64,000 nucleotides of DNA from Lysobacteraceae bacterium. Its GTDB lineage: Bacteria > Pseudomonadota > Gammaproteobacteria > Xanthomonadales > Xanthomonadaceae. Both the position numbers and the translations under genes were made by a program. Under the pieces are notes generated by a model. It saw only the letters and a program-made list of their open reading frames with translations. It did no database searches and was not told the origin of the DNA. Shown here in pieces: positions 1-8,542 of this stretch. The DNA lies in assembly GCA_003241895.1 (NCBI GenBank), contig QBLY01000013.1, positions 1-64,000 on the forward strand, read 5' to 3'. Numbering within the stretch: the first letter of the stretch is position 1; the number at the start of each line of letters is the position of its first letter.

Positions 1-2
1 TT

Positions 3-485
3 CCAGCCGCGCCCGCCCGCCCGATTGCCTGGGCCTGGTGGGGCGTGGCGCTGGCGCTGGTGGTGGGCCTGATGCTGCAGCTGATGCTGGCCGACCGCGC
101 ACGGCTGGCGAAAGATCCCGATTGGCGGCCGCGGCTGGAAACCGTGTGTGGCGTGCTGCGCTGCACGCTGCCGCCGTGGCATGAGCCCGCCGCCTTCCGC
201 GTCACCAGCCGCGAAGTGCAGCCGCACCCCACCGCGCCCGGCGCGCTGCTGGTCACCACCAGTTTCCGCAACGACGCACGCTGGCCGCAGGCCTGGCCGC
301 TGATGGAAGTGGCGCTGCTCGACCTCGACGGCCAGGCGCTGGGTTTGCGCCGGTTCGAGCCGGCGGCGTACTTGGGAAGCCCGCCGGTTTCACCCCTGAT
401 CGCGCCCGGGCAATCGGTCATCGCCACCCTGGAAATCCTCGACCCCGGCAAGCGCGCGGTGGCATTCACCTTTGATTTCCACTGA
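3..485 (+). CDS. DUF3426 domain membrane protein, C-terminal part (5' end outside window)
   Basis: The open frame runs in from the left edge with no credible start, so only the C-terminal ~160 residues are visible. They begin with a hydrophobic membrane segment (frame positions about 33-92, rich in Trp, Leu and Val), followed by a soluble domain with the pattern CGVLRCTLPPW and later a long beta-rich stretch. This is the layout of the DUF3426 family, whose complete members carry an N-terminal MJ0042-type zinc ribbon that would lie upstream of the window. The function of the family is not known. The next gene on the same strand, 122 nt downstream, is fis, a pairing I recall from Xanthomonadaceae. 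A GTG at 45 is an internal codon rather than a start, because the frame stays open and protein-like upstream of it. Confidence 0.75.
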   Translation, partial: PAAPARPIAWAWWGVALALVVGLMLQLMLADRARLAKDPDWRPRLETVCGVLRCTLPPWHEPAAFRVTSREVQPHPTAPGALLVTTSFRNDARWPQAWPLMEVALLDLDGQALGLRRFEPAAYLGSPPVSPLIAPGQSVIATLEILDPGKRAVAFTFDFH

Positions 486-607
486 CCGCAAGTGTTCCTT
501 GTAACAATTCGCGCGCCGGAAAACTTTGACGTAGACTGCCTTCCCCCTCAGGCATCGGCCCGGGGCCCGCACGGAAGCGGACACCACCCCGCCGGAGCTG
601 CCCCGAA

Positions 608-886
608 GTGAATGCCCAATACGCCGCGCGTGCCGAGTCACCGAGCCACGCCGCAGGCCACACCCCGCTGCGCGACCACGTTGCCCGTTCCGTGCGGCGC
701 TACCTGCAGGACATCAACGGCTGCGGGCTCGACGATCTTTACGAGGTCGTCCTGCGCGAAGTGGAGGCGCCGCTGTTCGCCGAAGTGATGCGCTACTGCG
801 AAGGCAACCAGAGCCGCGCCGCCGCCTGCCTGGGCATCAACCGCGCCACCCTGCGAAAAAAACTCAAAAGCTACGACCTCGCCTGA
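608..886 (+). CDS. fis: DNA-binding protein Fis
   Basis: A 92-residue protein whose last ~45 residues form the Fis-type helix-turn-helix, with the recognisable core [22 protein letters not shown] and the terminal KSYDLA. Fis is a homodimeric nucleoid protein that bends DNA and affects rRNA promoters, recombination and chromosome structure. The length is close to that of the E. coli protein (98 residues). The start used is GTG at 608; no in-frame ATG is available that would keep the N-terminal region, so the exact start is the least certain part. The stop codon TGA is itself the outermost part of a perfect 30-bp inverted repeat that begins at 884. purH follows on the same strand. Confidence 0.9.
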   Translation: MNAQYAARAESPSHAAGHTPLRDHVARSVRRYLQDINGCGLDDLYEVVLREVEAPLFAEVMRYCEGNQSRAAACLGINRATLRKKLKSYDLA

Positions 887-975
887 AGAACGGGGTCAGG
901 TTCACTTATCCGGCGACCACAGCCCGGGTCTTCAACCGCTCCAGCCCGGATAAGTGAACCTGACCCCGTTCTTCA
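884..975. repeat. Long inverted repeat, GGGGTCAG family, copy 1
   Basis: Two perfect 30-bp arms (884-913 and 946-975) flank a 32-nt loop. Reading inward, each arm starts TGAAGAACGGGGTCAGGTTC and ends at TTATCCGG. The left arm begins exactly at the fis stop codon. Copies 2 and 3 at 29415 and 31077 share the outer 18-20 bases, and copy 4 at 57015 shares GGGGTCAG. In RNA the element would form a very stable hairpin at the end of the fis message. The family resembles REP-type elements mobilised by REP-associated tyrosine transposases, but no such transposase is in the window, so that link is inference. Confidence 0.9.
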
Positions 976-986
976 CTCGGTATAAT
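960..986 (+). promoter_or_regulatory. Possible purH promoter with consensus -10
   Basis: A perfect TATAAT lies at 981-986, 24 nt before the purH start codon. The best -35 candidate, CTGACC at 960-965, is only 15 bp upstream and falls inside the right arm of the inverted repeat. If used, this means the repeat insertion supplies part of the purH promoter. The -10 match is exact, but the spacing is short and the -35 is weak, so activity is uncertain. Confidence 0.4.
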
Positions 987-1010
987 CGTGGCTTCCTTTT
1001 GGGGTGCCTG

Positions 1011-2579
1011 ATGACTGCCGAACGCCGAACCGTCCGCCGAGCGCTGCTTTCCGTTTCCGACAAGACCGGCGTGATCGACCTGGCGCGCGGCCTGGCCGCC
1101 CTGGGCGTGGACCTGCTTTCCACCGGCGGCACCGCCAAGGCCCTGCGCGAGGCCGGCATCGCGGTCACCGACGTCAGCGACGTCACCGGCTTCCCGGAAA
1201 TCATGGACGGTCGGGTCAAGACCCTGCATCCGAAGATCCACGGCGGCCTGCTGGGCCGCGACGGCGTGGACGACGCGGTGATGGCGCAGCACGGCATCGC
1301 GCCGATCGACCTGCTGGTGGTGAACCTCTACCCGTTCGAAGCCACCGTGGCCCAACCCGGCTGCAGCTACGACGACGCCATCGAGAACATCGACATCGGC
1401 GGCCCGGCCATGCTGCGCGCCGCCGCCAAGAACCACGCGCGCACCAGCGTTGTTGTGGATCCGGCCGACTACGCCGCGCTGCTGGCGTCGCTGCAGGCCG
1501 GCGGCACCTCGCCCGCGCAGCGCCGGGGCTTCGCCGCCAAGGCCTATGCGCACACCAGCGCCTACGACGGCCAGATCACCCAGTGGCTGTCGCCGCGCTC
1601 CGCTGATCCGGCCGCGCCGGAAGCCTGGCCGCACACGTTCAACCTGTCGCTGGACCTGGCGTCGTCGCTGCGCTATGGCGAGAACCCGCACCAGCGCGGC
1701 GCGCTGTACGTGGAACGGAGCGCGCCCGCGGGCATCGCCGCCACCGCGCGCTTCCTGCAGGGCAAGGAGCTTTCGTACAACAACCTGGCCGATGCCGACG
1801 CGGCGCTGGAGTGCGTCAAGGCCTTCGACGCCCCGGCCTGCGTGATCGTCAAGCACGCCAACCCCTGTGGCGTGGCCGTGGCCGCCGACCTGATGACCGC
1901 CTACGACCGCGCCTTCGCGGTGGACCCGACGTCGGCCTTCGGCGGCATCATCGCCTTCAATCGCGAACTCGACGCCGCCACCGCGGCCGAGATCCTCAAG
2001 CGCCAGTTCGTCGAAGTGGTGCTGGCACCGTCCATCGCCGCCGACGCGCTGCCGCACTTCGCCAAGAAGGCGAACGTGCGTGTCCTCGCCTGCGGCGAGC
2101 TGCGCGCGACAAGCGGCCTGGAATACAAGCGCATCACCGGCGGCCTGCTGGTGCAGGACGCCGACACCGACGCGCTCACCGCCGCCGACCTGAAGGTCGT
2201 TTCCAGGGTGGCCCCCACCGACACCCAGCTGCGTGACCTGCTGTTTGCCTGGAAAGTGGCGATGTACGTCAAGTCCAACGCCATCGTCTACGCCCGCGAC
2301 CTTCAGACCATCGGCATCGGCGCCGGCCAGATGAGCCGCGTGGTCAGCGCCAGGATCGCCGGCATCAAGGCCGCCGAAGCGGGCCTGGCGGTGCCGGGTT
2401 CGGTGATGGCTTCCGACGCGTTCTTCCCCTTCCGCGACGGCATCGACGCCGCCGCACAGGCCGGCATCGCCGCCGTCATCCAGCCCGGCGGCTCGATGCG
2501 CGACGCCGAAACCATCGCCGCCGCCGACGAAGCCGGCATGGCGATGGTGTTCACCGGCCGCCGCCACTTCCGCCACTGA
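1011..2579 (+). CDS. purH: Bifunctional AICAR transformylase / IMP cyclohydrolase PurH
   Basis: A 522-residue protein catalysing the last two steps of IMP synthesis: formylation of AICAR with 10-formyl-THF, then ring closure. The N-terminal ~200 residues are the MGS-type cyclohydrolase domain ([17 protein letters not shown], then [16 protein letters not shown]). The rest is the AICARFT domain with the diagnostic KHANPCG at about residue 281, the histidine being the transformylase catalytic residue. ATG 1011 was chosen over the in-frame GTG at 954. That GTG lies inside the right arm of the inverted repeat, and from 1011 the protein begins as family members do. purD follows 20 nt downstream on the same strand, so the two are probably cotranscribed. 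Confidence 0.97.
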   Translation: MTAERRTVRRALLSVSDKTGVIDLARGLAALGVDLLSTGGTAKALREAGIAVTDVSDVTGFPEIMDGRVKTLHPKIHGGLLGRDGVDDAVMAQHGIAPIDLLVVNLYPFEATVAQPGCSYDDAIENIDIGGPAMLRAAAKNHARTSVVVDPADYAALLASLQAGGTSPAQRRGFAAKAYAHTSAYDGQITQWLSPRSADPAAPEAWPHTFNLSLDLASSLRYGENPHQRGALYVERSAPAGIAATARFLQGKELSYNNLADADAALECVKAFDAPACVIVKHANPCGVAVAADLMTAYDRAFAVDPTSAFGGIIAFNRELDAATAAEILKRQFVEVVLAPSIAADALPHFAKKANVRVLACGELRATSGLEYKRITGGLLVQDADTDALTAADLKVVSRVAPTDTQLRDLLFAWKVAMYVKSNAIVYARDLQTIGIGAGQMSRVVSARIAGIKAAEAGLAVPGSVMASDAFFPFRDGIDAAAQAGIAAVIQPGGSMRDAETIAAADEAGMAMVFTGRRHFRH

Positions 2580-2599
2580 ACCAGGAGACCCCCACGCCC

Positions 2600-3889
2600 A
2601 TGAAAGTCCTTGTCATCGGCTCCGGCGGGCGCGAACACGCGCTGGCCTGGAAGCTGTCGCAGTCCGCGCGAGTGAGCGAAGTGCTGGTCGCGCCGGGCAA
2701 TGCCGGCACCGCCACCGAACCGCGCTGCCGAAACGTCGCGGTCAAGGCCACCGACATCGAAGGCCTGCTCAAGCTCGCCACCGACGAGGACATCGCGGTT
2801 ACCGTGGTCGGCCCGGAAGCGCCGCTGGTGCAGGGCGTGGTGGACGCTTTCCGCGCCGCCGGCCGGCGCATCTTCGGGCCCACCGCCGCCGCTGCGCAGC
2901 TCGAGGGCAGCAAGGCCTACGCCAAGGACTTCCTGGCCAGGCACAACATCCCCACCGCCTACTACGCCGTGTTCGAAGACAGCGCGCTGGCCCTGCAGCA
3001 CGTGCGTGACCACGGCGCGCCGATCGTCATCAAGGCCGACGGCCTGGCCGCCGGCAAGGGCGTGGTGGTGGCGATGACGGTGGAGGAGGCCGAGGCCGCC
3101 ATCGTCCACATGCTAGAGGGCGAGGCGTTCGGCGAAGCCGGCGCGCGCGTGGTGATCGAGGAGTTCCTGGAAGGCGAAGAGGCCAGCTTCATCTGCCTGG
3201 TGGACGGACGCACCGCGCTGCCGATGGCCACTTCGCAGGACCACAAGCGCGTGGGCGACGGCGACACCGGTCCCAACACCGGCGGCATGGGCGCCTATTC
3301 GCCCGCGCCCGTGGTGACGCCCGAGGTGCATGAACGCATCATGCGCGAGGTGATAGAACCCACCGTGCGCGGCATGATCGCCGACGGCATCCCGTTCACC
3401 GGCTTCCTCTACGCCGGCCTGATGATCTCGGCCGACGGCGCGCCCAAGGTGATCGAATACAACGTGCGCTTCGGCGACCCGGAAACCCAGCCGGTGATGC
3501 TGCGCCTGCGCAGCGACCTGATGGACCTGGTGGACGCGGCCATCGACGGCCGCCTGGACGAAGTGCAAACCGACTGGGACGCACGCCCGAGCCTGGGCGT
3601 GGTGATGGCGGCCGAAAACTATCCGGACACGCCGCGCCTGGGCGACGTGGTGCAAGGCTTGGACGCCAACCCCGGCTATGGCGCCAAGATCTTCCACGGC
3701 GGCACGGTGCTCAAGGACGGCAAGGCCGTTACCGCCGGCGGCCGCGTTCTGTGCGCCTGCGCCATGGGCGAAACCGTCGCCGAGGCGCAGCAGCGCGCCT
3801 ACCTGGCCGTGGCCAACATCGACTGGGAAGGCGAATTCCACCGCAACGACATCGGCTGGCGCGCCATCGCCCGCGAGCGCGGCGGCTGA
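2600..3889 (+). CDS. purD: Phosphoribosylamine-glycine ligase PurD
   Basis: A 429-residue ATP-grasp enzyme forming GAR from phosphoribosylamine, glycine and ATP, the second step of purine synthesis. The start MKVLVIGSGGREHALAWKL is the canonical N-terminal nucleotide-binding loop of PurD. The ATP-grasp region includes VIKADGLAAGKGV, and the metal-binding stretch VRFGDPETQ is at about residue 288. An AGGAG lies 12 nt before the ATG. Length and motifs are complete. The next gene, a secreted Ig-like protein, starts only 5 nt after the stop, so an unrelated surface protein gene appears to ride on the purine operon. Confidence 0.97.
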   Translation: MKVLVIGSGGREHALAWKLSQSARVSEVLVAPGNAGTATEPRCRNVAVKATDIEGLLKLATDEDIAVTVVGPEAPLVQGVVDAFRAAGRRIFGPTAAAAQLEGSKAYAKDFLARHNIPTAYYAVFEDSALALQHVRDHGAPIVIKADGLAAGKGVVVAMTVEEAEAAIVHMLEGEAFGEAGARVVIEEFLEGEEASFICLVDGRTALPMATSQDHKRVGDGDTGPNTGGMGAYSPAPVVTPEVHERIMREVIEPTVRGMIADGIPFTGFLYAGLMISADGAPKVIEYNVRFGDPETQPVMLRLRSDLMDLVDAAIDGRLDEVQTDWDARPSLGVVMAAENYPDTPRLGDVVQGLDANPGYGAKIFHGGTVLKDGKAVTAGGRVLCACAMGETVAEAQQRAYLAVANIDWEGEFHRNDIGWRAIARERGG

Positions 3890-3894
3890 TCGCC

Positions 3895-5124
3895 ATGACG
3901 CGGCCCTGCACCGGCCTGGCGACGGCCACGATCCTGGCGGCCTGCCTGTGGACGGCGGTGGCGATGGCCGTCGGCACACCGTCCACGTACCCGGGCTGCG
4001 CCACGCGCAGCGTCAGCGTTGCCAAGGGCGGCAGCGTCAAGGTGAACCTGGCGGACTGCCATTCGTTCGGCCTGGGCGTAGTGTCGAGCGCACCGACGCA
4101 GGGCACCGCCACGCCCGGCGACAGCGACCCCATCGACAGCTACGTCTACAGCCACGGCGGCGGCCCGGTGACCGCCGGCAGTTACGACACCTTCGTGGTG
4201 CTGGACGACAACAGCGATTTCATCACCGTGCGCGTCACGCTGCAGGGCGGCACCTCCGCCATCGTCACCGCGCCGGCCACTTTGCCGGCCATCAGCGTGG
4301 GCACGGCACTGCGCCAGCCGCTGTCGGCCAGCGGCGGCCGTGCCCCGTATGTTTTCCGGCTGACGACGGGTGCGCTGCCGGCCGGGCTGAGGCTGGATGG
4401 CGCCGGCCTGCTGTCGGGCACGCCCACCGAACGTGGCCCGTTCAACTTCACCGTCCGCGCGACCGACGCGGCGGGCGCCTCGGCCGACAAGAGCTACGGG
4501 GCCACGATAAAGGCCTCGTCGCTTGCCATCACCCCGGCCAGCGCGAGCGTGGTGCAGGGCGTCGCTGCCTCGCAGGCCCTGATCGGCAGCGGCGGCGTTG
4601 CGCCCTATCGCTTCCAGCTCGAACCCGGGCCGGGGCTGCCCGCGGGGCTCGCGCTGTCGGGCGCCGGCGTGGTCAGTGGCACCACGATGGTTTCGTCCGG
4701 CGCGTATCCGGTTACCGTGCGCGTCACCGACAGCAGCCGCGGCACGGGCACTCACTTTGAACTCGAGACGTTCACCGTGATGGTCAAGGCCGGCGCGATG
4801 CCGCAGGTTTCAATCTCGGTCAGCCCTGCGGCGGTCGCCGAAGACGACGGCGTGGCCCTGGTCTACACCGTCACCCGCAGCATCCCGCTGGACACGGCGA
4901 CGGTGGTCCACCTTTCTTCCACCGGCACGGCGCGCACCGTCCTGCGCAGCACGGTGCGGATTCCCGCCGGCGCGACCTCGGCCGCCATCACCGTCCACCC
5001 GACGCCCGATGCCACCGGGGAGCCGGATGAAACGGTGGTGCTGACGATCACGGCCGGCGCAGGTTACGCCCTGGGCTCACCGGCCAGCGCCAGCGCGACG
5101 CTGGTCAACGACGACCTGCCCTGA
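3895..5124 (+). CDS. Secreted Ig-like / Calx-beta protein, short paralogue of the autotransporter at 10562
   Basis: A 409-residue exported protein. Residues 1-25 form a signal peptide ending AVAMA; a lipobox-like LAAC at 14-17 is an alternative reading. Then comes a ~95-residue module with two conserved cysteines (C35 and C55), TYPGCATR and FVVLDDNSDFITV, two putative Ig (He_PIG-like) repeats, and one Calx-beta domain ending DETVVLTI...VNDDLP. It matches the first ~425 residues of the autotransporter at 10562 module for module, then stops cleanly at a domain boundary, with no passenger repeats and no beta-barrel. ATG 3895 was chosen because it gives the signal peptide. The gene begins 5 nt after purD. 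Function is unknown; a cell-surface or secreted adhesin-like role is inference. Confidence 0.8.
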   Translation: MTRPCTGLATATILAACLWTAVAMAVGTPSTYPGCATRSVSVAKGGSVKVNLADCHSFGLGVVSSAPTQGTATPGDSDPIDSYVYSHGGGPVTAGSYDTFVVLDDNSDFITVRVTLQGGTSAIVTAPATLPAISVGTALRQPLSASGGRAPYVFRLTTGALPAGLRLDGAGLLSGTPTERGPFNFTVRATDAAGASADKSYGATIKASSLAITPASASVVQGVAASQALIGSGGVAPYRFQLEPGPGLPAGLALSGAGVVSGTTMVSSGAYPVTVRVTDSSRGTGTHFELETFTVMVKAGAMPQVSISVSPAAVAEDDGVALVYTVTRSIPLDTATVVHLSSTGTARTVLRSTVRIPAGATSAAITVHPTPDATGEPDETVVLTITAGAGYALGSPASASATLVNDDLP

Positions 5125-5138
5125 CCGGGCGTTTGAAC

Positions 5139-5167
5139 TTGAAGCAGCGCGGATATCGCGCTATATC
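5139..5167 (+). promoter_or_regulatory. Possible promoter of the amine oxidase gene
   Basis: TTGAAG at 5139-5144 and TATATC at 5162-5167 are separated by 17 bp, ending 23 nt before the start codon of the oxidase. Each hexamer matches four of six consensus bases. The sequence is locally AT-richer than its surroundings. It is a plausible but unproven sigma70 site that would uncouple the oxidase from the preceding gene. Confidence 0.35.
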
Positions 5168-5190
5168 TGACCAGACTACTCAGGGGGTGG

Positions 5191-6822
5191 GTGATGACGA
5201 GCCGCAGTGACACGATGGCGAGATTGCTTCGCATGGCCCGCTTGTCCGAGCGTTGCGACGGCACCGGCGAAAACGCCCAGGAAGCCATCGGCCACGCCGA
5301 TGCGCACAGCCCCGGACGCCGCGATTTCGGCAAGGGCGTGCTGGCAGCCACCACCACCGCTGCGGCCTGGGCACTCACTTCGGGCGCCATGGCGGCGCCA
5401 AAGGGCTCGCGCCTAACCCCCATCCGTCCGCGCCTGTCGGGCAACGTGGCCATCGTGGGAGCCGGCCTGGCCGGCCTGAGCTGTGCCACCGAACTGGCCC
5501 GCGTCGGCATCTATACCCGCGTGTACGAAGCCGCCGATCGCGTCGGCGGCCGCTGCGCCAGCCTGCGCGGCGTATTCCCCGGCCAGGTGGTCGAGCGCGG
5601 CGGCGAATTCATCAACTCCTCGCACCACACCCTGATCGGCTACGCCCGCGAATTGGGCCTGGCGCTCGAGGACTACAGCACCTTCCCGGGCTCGGCCAGC
5701 TACTACTTCGGCGGCCAGAAATATTCCGAGGCCCAGGTGGTGGAGGAGTACCGCGCCTTCGCATCGTCCATTCAGGAAGACCTGGGTGCGCTGAGCTACC
5801 CCACCGCCGATCGCTTCAGCGAAAGCGACCAGCTGTTCGACTTCATGAGCCTGGACGAGTACCTCACGCTGCACGGCGCCGGCTCGCTGCTGCGCGACGT
5901 CATCGGCAGCGCCTACCTGGCCGAATACGGCGCCAGCATCGCTGAACTGAGCTCGATCAGCTTCCTTCGCTTCATCTACGGCGACAAACGCAGCAAGCAG
6001 GCGCCGTTCGGCGTCGGCAGCGGCGAATACCTGCGGGTGGCCGACGGCAACGACCGCATCGCCACCGGCCTGGCTGATCGCCTGTCCATGCCGGTGGAGC
6101 TGGGTCACCGGCTGGTCGCCATGCGCAAGCTCGCCAACGGCAATATCCGCCTGGTGTTCGATGCCGGCGGCAGCACTGTCGAAACCGAGCACCCGGCCGT
6201 GGTGATGACCCTGCCCTTCAGCGTGCTGCGCGACATCGAACTGCATGCCAGCCTGGGGCTCCCGGCCTGGAAGCGCCTGGCCATCAAGACCACCGACATG
6301 GGCGACCACAGCAAGCTGCTGGTCGGCTTCAACCAGCCTTACTGGCGCACCCGCCATGGCTTGAACGGCACCGGTTTCAGCGACCGCGCCGACCTGCAGG
6401 CCACCTGGGAAGCCAACCCCAGCCAGTCGGGCGACAATCGCGCCGTGCTGGTCGGCCACTTCGGCGGTGCCCGCGCGCGCAGCATGACTGCCGCCACGCT
6501 GCAGGGCGATGCGAACGCGTTCCTGGGCCAGCTTGAGCAGGCCATGCCGGGCGCGAATGCCGCGGCCGTGCGCGACGGTGCCGGCCAGGTCCTGGCCTAC
6601 TCGTCGAACTGGAGCAGCAACCCGTTCAGCAAGGGCTCGCACAGCTGCAACCGCCCCGGCTACTTCACCACCAATGCCCACAACGAGGGCAAGGCGGTCG
6701 ACAACCTGCTGTTCGCAGGCGAGCACACCAGCAGTTTCTACGAGTGGCAGGGCTTCATGGAAGGCGCGGCCCTGTCGGGCCTGCGCGCGGCGGGCGAAGT
6801 GGCCGCGATGGCCGACGCCTGA
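5191..6822 (+). CDS. Tat-exported FAD-dependent amine oxidase (flavin monoamine oxidase family)
   Basis: A 543-residue flavoprotein. A twin-arginine motif GRRDFGKG at residues 42-49 precedes a hydrophobic stretch (50-68), so the folded flavoenzyme should be exported by Tat; the 41-residue lead before RR is unusually long. The FAD-binding loop VAIVGAGLAGLSCATEL is at about 86-102, followed by YEAADRVGGRC. The C-terminal FAD/substrate region includes LLFAGEHTSSFYEWQGFMEGA. The family oxidises amines to imines or aldehydes with release of hydrogen peroxide; the substrate cannot be told from sequence. GTG 5191 and ATG 5194 are adjacent possible starts. A sulfotransferase gene follows 28 nt downstream, suggesting cotranscription. 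Confidence 0.85.
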   Translation: MMTSRSDTMARLLRMARLSERCDGTGENAQEAIGHADAHSPGRRDFGKGVLAATTTAAAWALTSGAMAAPKGSRLTPIRPRLSGNVAIVGAGLAGLSCATELARVGIYTRVYEAADRVGGRCASLRGVFPGQVVERGGEFINSSHHTLIGYARELGLALEDYSTFPGSASYYFGGQKYSEAQVVEEYRAFASSIQEDLGALSYPTADRFSESDQLFDFMSLDEYLTLHGAGSLLRDVIGSAYLAEYGASIAELSSISFLRFIYGDKRSKQAPFGVGSGEYLRVADGNDRIATGLADRLSMPVELGHRLVAMRKLANGNIRLVFDAGGSTVETEHPAVVMTLPFSVLRDIELHASLGLPAWKRLAIKTTDMGDHSKLLVGFNQPYWRTRHGLNGTGFSDRADLQATWEANPSQSGDNRAVLVGHFGGARARSMTAATLQGDANAFLGQLEQAMPGANAAAVRDGAGQVLAYSSNWSSNPFSKGSHSCNRPGYFTTNAHNEGKAVDNLLFAGEHTSSFYEWQGFMEGAALSGLRAAGEVAAMADA

Positions 6823-6850
6823 CCTGTCCCCGCTCGCGTATCGCCTGGGC

Positions 6851-7672
6851 ATGCGCGAGCTGTCACCGCTGCTGGTCACGTCGCCTTCGGTAAGGTCGGG
6901 CACCACGCTGCTGCAGCGGCTGCTGTGCTCGGCCGGCAACGCACTGGTCTACGGCGAAGAGATCGGCAAGGACCTTGAGCTGCAGCTGCAGATCTTCGCC
7001 TCGCGCAAGCTGGTCTACGGCCACTCCCGGCAGCGCTTCACCAGCGACCTGCAGCGGGTGGTGCAGGGCGGCGGCGACGGCGACGGCTGGATGCTCGACC
7101 TGATGCCGGACATCGACGGCTACCTGCAGGCGCTGTACGACGGCGCGTTTGCCGGCCTGGCCCACTGCCGGCAGCACGCCGAAAGCGCCGGCCGGCCGAT
7201 CTGGGGCTTCAAGTACCCGGGCTGGCCGCCGCACCTGGTGCGGCTGCTGTTCGACGCCATGCCGGGCACCCATGTCATCTGCATCGTCCGCGACCTCGCC
7301 GACACCGCGCGTTCGGCCAAGGCCTGGGGCGCGATCGGCAGCGAAGAACAGATGCAGCCGTTCTGCGCGCAGTGGCTGCTAAACCTCTCGTTCCTGCGGC
7401 AGTGGCAGCAAGCCCATCCGGTGCTGATGCTGTCGTATGAAGCCCTGGTCGCCGAGCCCGGGCGCGCCATCGCGCAGCTGCGCGGGTTCCTGCCCTTCGA
7501 CGCGATGGACCTGGCCGTGCTGGAGCGCCGCATCAACAACACCGCGGCTGCGATCGACACCCGGCGCGCCCACGGTTATATCGAGCCGTTGGCGCTGACC
7601 GTAGGCGAGCAGTCGTGGGTGGACGCCGCGATGGCGTCCGCCGGCCAGGTCGGCCGCCAGGCGATTGGGTAA
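6851..7672 (+). CDS. Sulfotransferase family protein
   Basis: A 273-residue protein with the two PAPS-binding signatures of the sulfotransferase fold. The N-terminal P-loop-like SVRSGTTLLQRLL at about residues 13-25 binds the 5'-phosphosulfate. ICIVRDLADTARSAKAWG, about 140 residues in, corresponds to the 3'-phosphate motif RDPxxxxxS. Such enzymes move sulfate from PAPS to hydroxyl or amino groups of sugars, proteins or small molecules; the acceptor here is unknown. It is shorter than many bacterial homologues but appears complete. The position directly behind the Tat-exported amine oxidase suggests one transcription unit. The ATG at 6851 is the first convincing start; the reading frame extends upstream into the oxidase gene. 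Confidence 0.75.
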   Translation: MRELSPLLVTSPSVRSGTTLLQRLLCSAGNALVYGEEIGKDLELQLQIFASRKLVYGHSRQRFTSDLQRVVQGGGDGDGWMLDLMPDIDGYLQALYDGAFAGLAHCRQHAESAGRPIWGFKYPGWPPHLVRLLFDAMPGTHVICIVRDLADTARSAKAWGAIGSEEQMQPFCAQWLLNLSFLRQWQQAHPVLMLSYEALVAEPGRAIAQLRGFLPFDAMDLAVLERRINNTAAAIDTRRAHGYIEPLALTVGEQSWVDAAMASAGQVGRQAIG

Positions 7673-7699
7673 ACTGGGTAGGGACTCGTGGATGGACGC

Positions 7700-7990
7700 A
7701 TGGAACTACTGACGCTGGAACACTTCGCGGGCTGCTTGAACGAAACCTTCCATGCGGCCCTCAAGGACGGCGAGGTCGAGTTCGTGCTGGTGGAGGCCCG
7801 CCCCCTGCAGGGCGCCCGGCCCAATGCGCTGCGCGCGCCGTTTTCGCTACTGTTCCGCAACTCGGCGGCGCTGCTTTTCCCGCAGCAGACCTACCGCATG
7901 CGACATGACCGCGTGGGCGGGGTGGACATCTTCCTGGTGCCCATCGCCCGCGAACGCGACGGCTTCCTGTACCAGGCGATCTTCAACTAG
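7700..7990 (+). CDS. DUF6916 family protein
   Basis: A 96-residue soluble protein without a signal peptide. It starts MELLTLEHFAGCLNETF and contains a compact beta-rich core (EFVLVEARPL, then FSLLFRN) and the ending GFLYQAIFN. These features fit the DUF6916 family of unknown function, which I recall appearing beside genes for tail-collar proteins, as it does here. ATG 7700 is preferred over an in-frame GTG at 7688. The stop overlaps the convergent GNAT gene by 4 bp (7987-7990). A small chaperone or assembly role for the collar proteins is speculation. Confidence 0.65.
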   Translation: MELLTLEHFAGCLNETFHAALKDGEVEFVLVEARPLQGARPNALRAPFSLLFRNSAALLFPQQTYRMRHDRVGGVDIFLVPIARERDGFLYQAIFN

Positions 7991-8538
7991 CCGGCGGCCG
8001 GCGCGTGCTGCCAGCGCATGCGGTGGTGGGTGTCGGTGCTGGCGCAGGTTTCAAACCCCAGCGACTCATAGAGCTTGCGCGCCCGCGGATTGGACCGCAG
8101 CACGTGCAGACCCATGCCGCGCCGCAGCGACCGGGCGTCGCGCAGGGCGTCTTCGATCAGGGCACGGCCGACGCCCTGGCCACGGTGCGGGGCCGTCAGG
8201 CAGATGTCGATCAGCAAGTGGTCGGGCGCGGCGCGCAGCAGGTAGTAGCGGCCCTGCAGCTCGCCCTGGTGATCGATGGCCAGGAAGTCGGCGCCGGCGA
8301 AATGCTGGAGGTAGTGCTGGTGCTGGAGCTGGAACTGCTGGTCCAGGAAAGCCTGCCGGGCCGCCGCCGGCCAGGGCACGCCGGCCATTTCCTCGGCGCG
8401 GGTGTCGGCGTAAAGCCGCTTCAGGCGCGGGAAGTCTGCATCCACCGCCGGGCGCAGGCGGTAGCCGCGTTCGTGCAGGTGCCGCGGCGTCCCCGGGGCG
8501 TCGCTCGCGCCGGCCGGGAACGGGGCAAGCGCGCTCAT
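7987..8538 (-). CDS. GNAT family N-acetyltransferase
   Basis: A 183-residue protein with the GNAT fold. The acetyl-CoA pyrophosphate-binding loop appears as APHRGQGVGRAL at about residues 116-127, followed by the typical C-terminal strand-helix with ARKLYESLGFETC. GNAT enzymes acetylate amino groups of proteins, antibiotics, amino acids or sugars; the substrate is not readable. The gene lies 4 nt downstream of a tail-collar gene on the same strand, so it is probably the last gene of the collar operon. Modification of a collar protein N-terminus or lysine is an untested possibility. Confidence 0.8.
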   Translation of the reverse strand: MSALAPFPAGASDAPGTPRHLHERGYRLRPAVDADFPRLKRLYADTRAEEMAGVPWPAAARQAFLDQQFQLQHQHYLQHFAGADFLAIDHQGELQGRYYLLRAAPDHLLIDICLTAPHRGQGVGRALIEDALRDARSLRRGMGLHVLRSNPRARKLYESLGFETCASTDTHHRMRWQHAPAAG

Positions 8539-8542
8539 CGGC

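Noticed and set aside
486-607. A fis promoter in the gap before fis
   Set aside because: TAGACT at 532-537 and TTGTAA at 499-504 are individually promoter-like, but no pair has an acceptable spacing and match.
906-2576. A 556-codon minus-strand frame opposite purH
   Set aside because: Low-complexity Gly/His/Arg-rich translation over a clear housekeeping gene; a codon-bias shadow.
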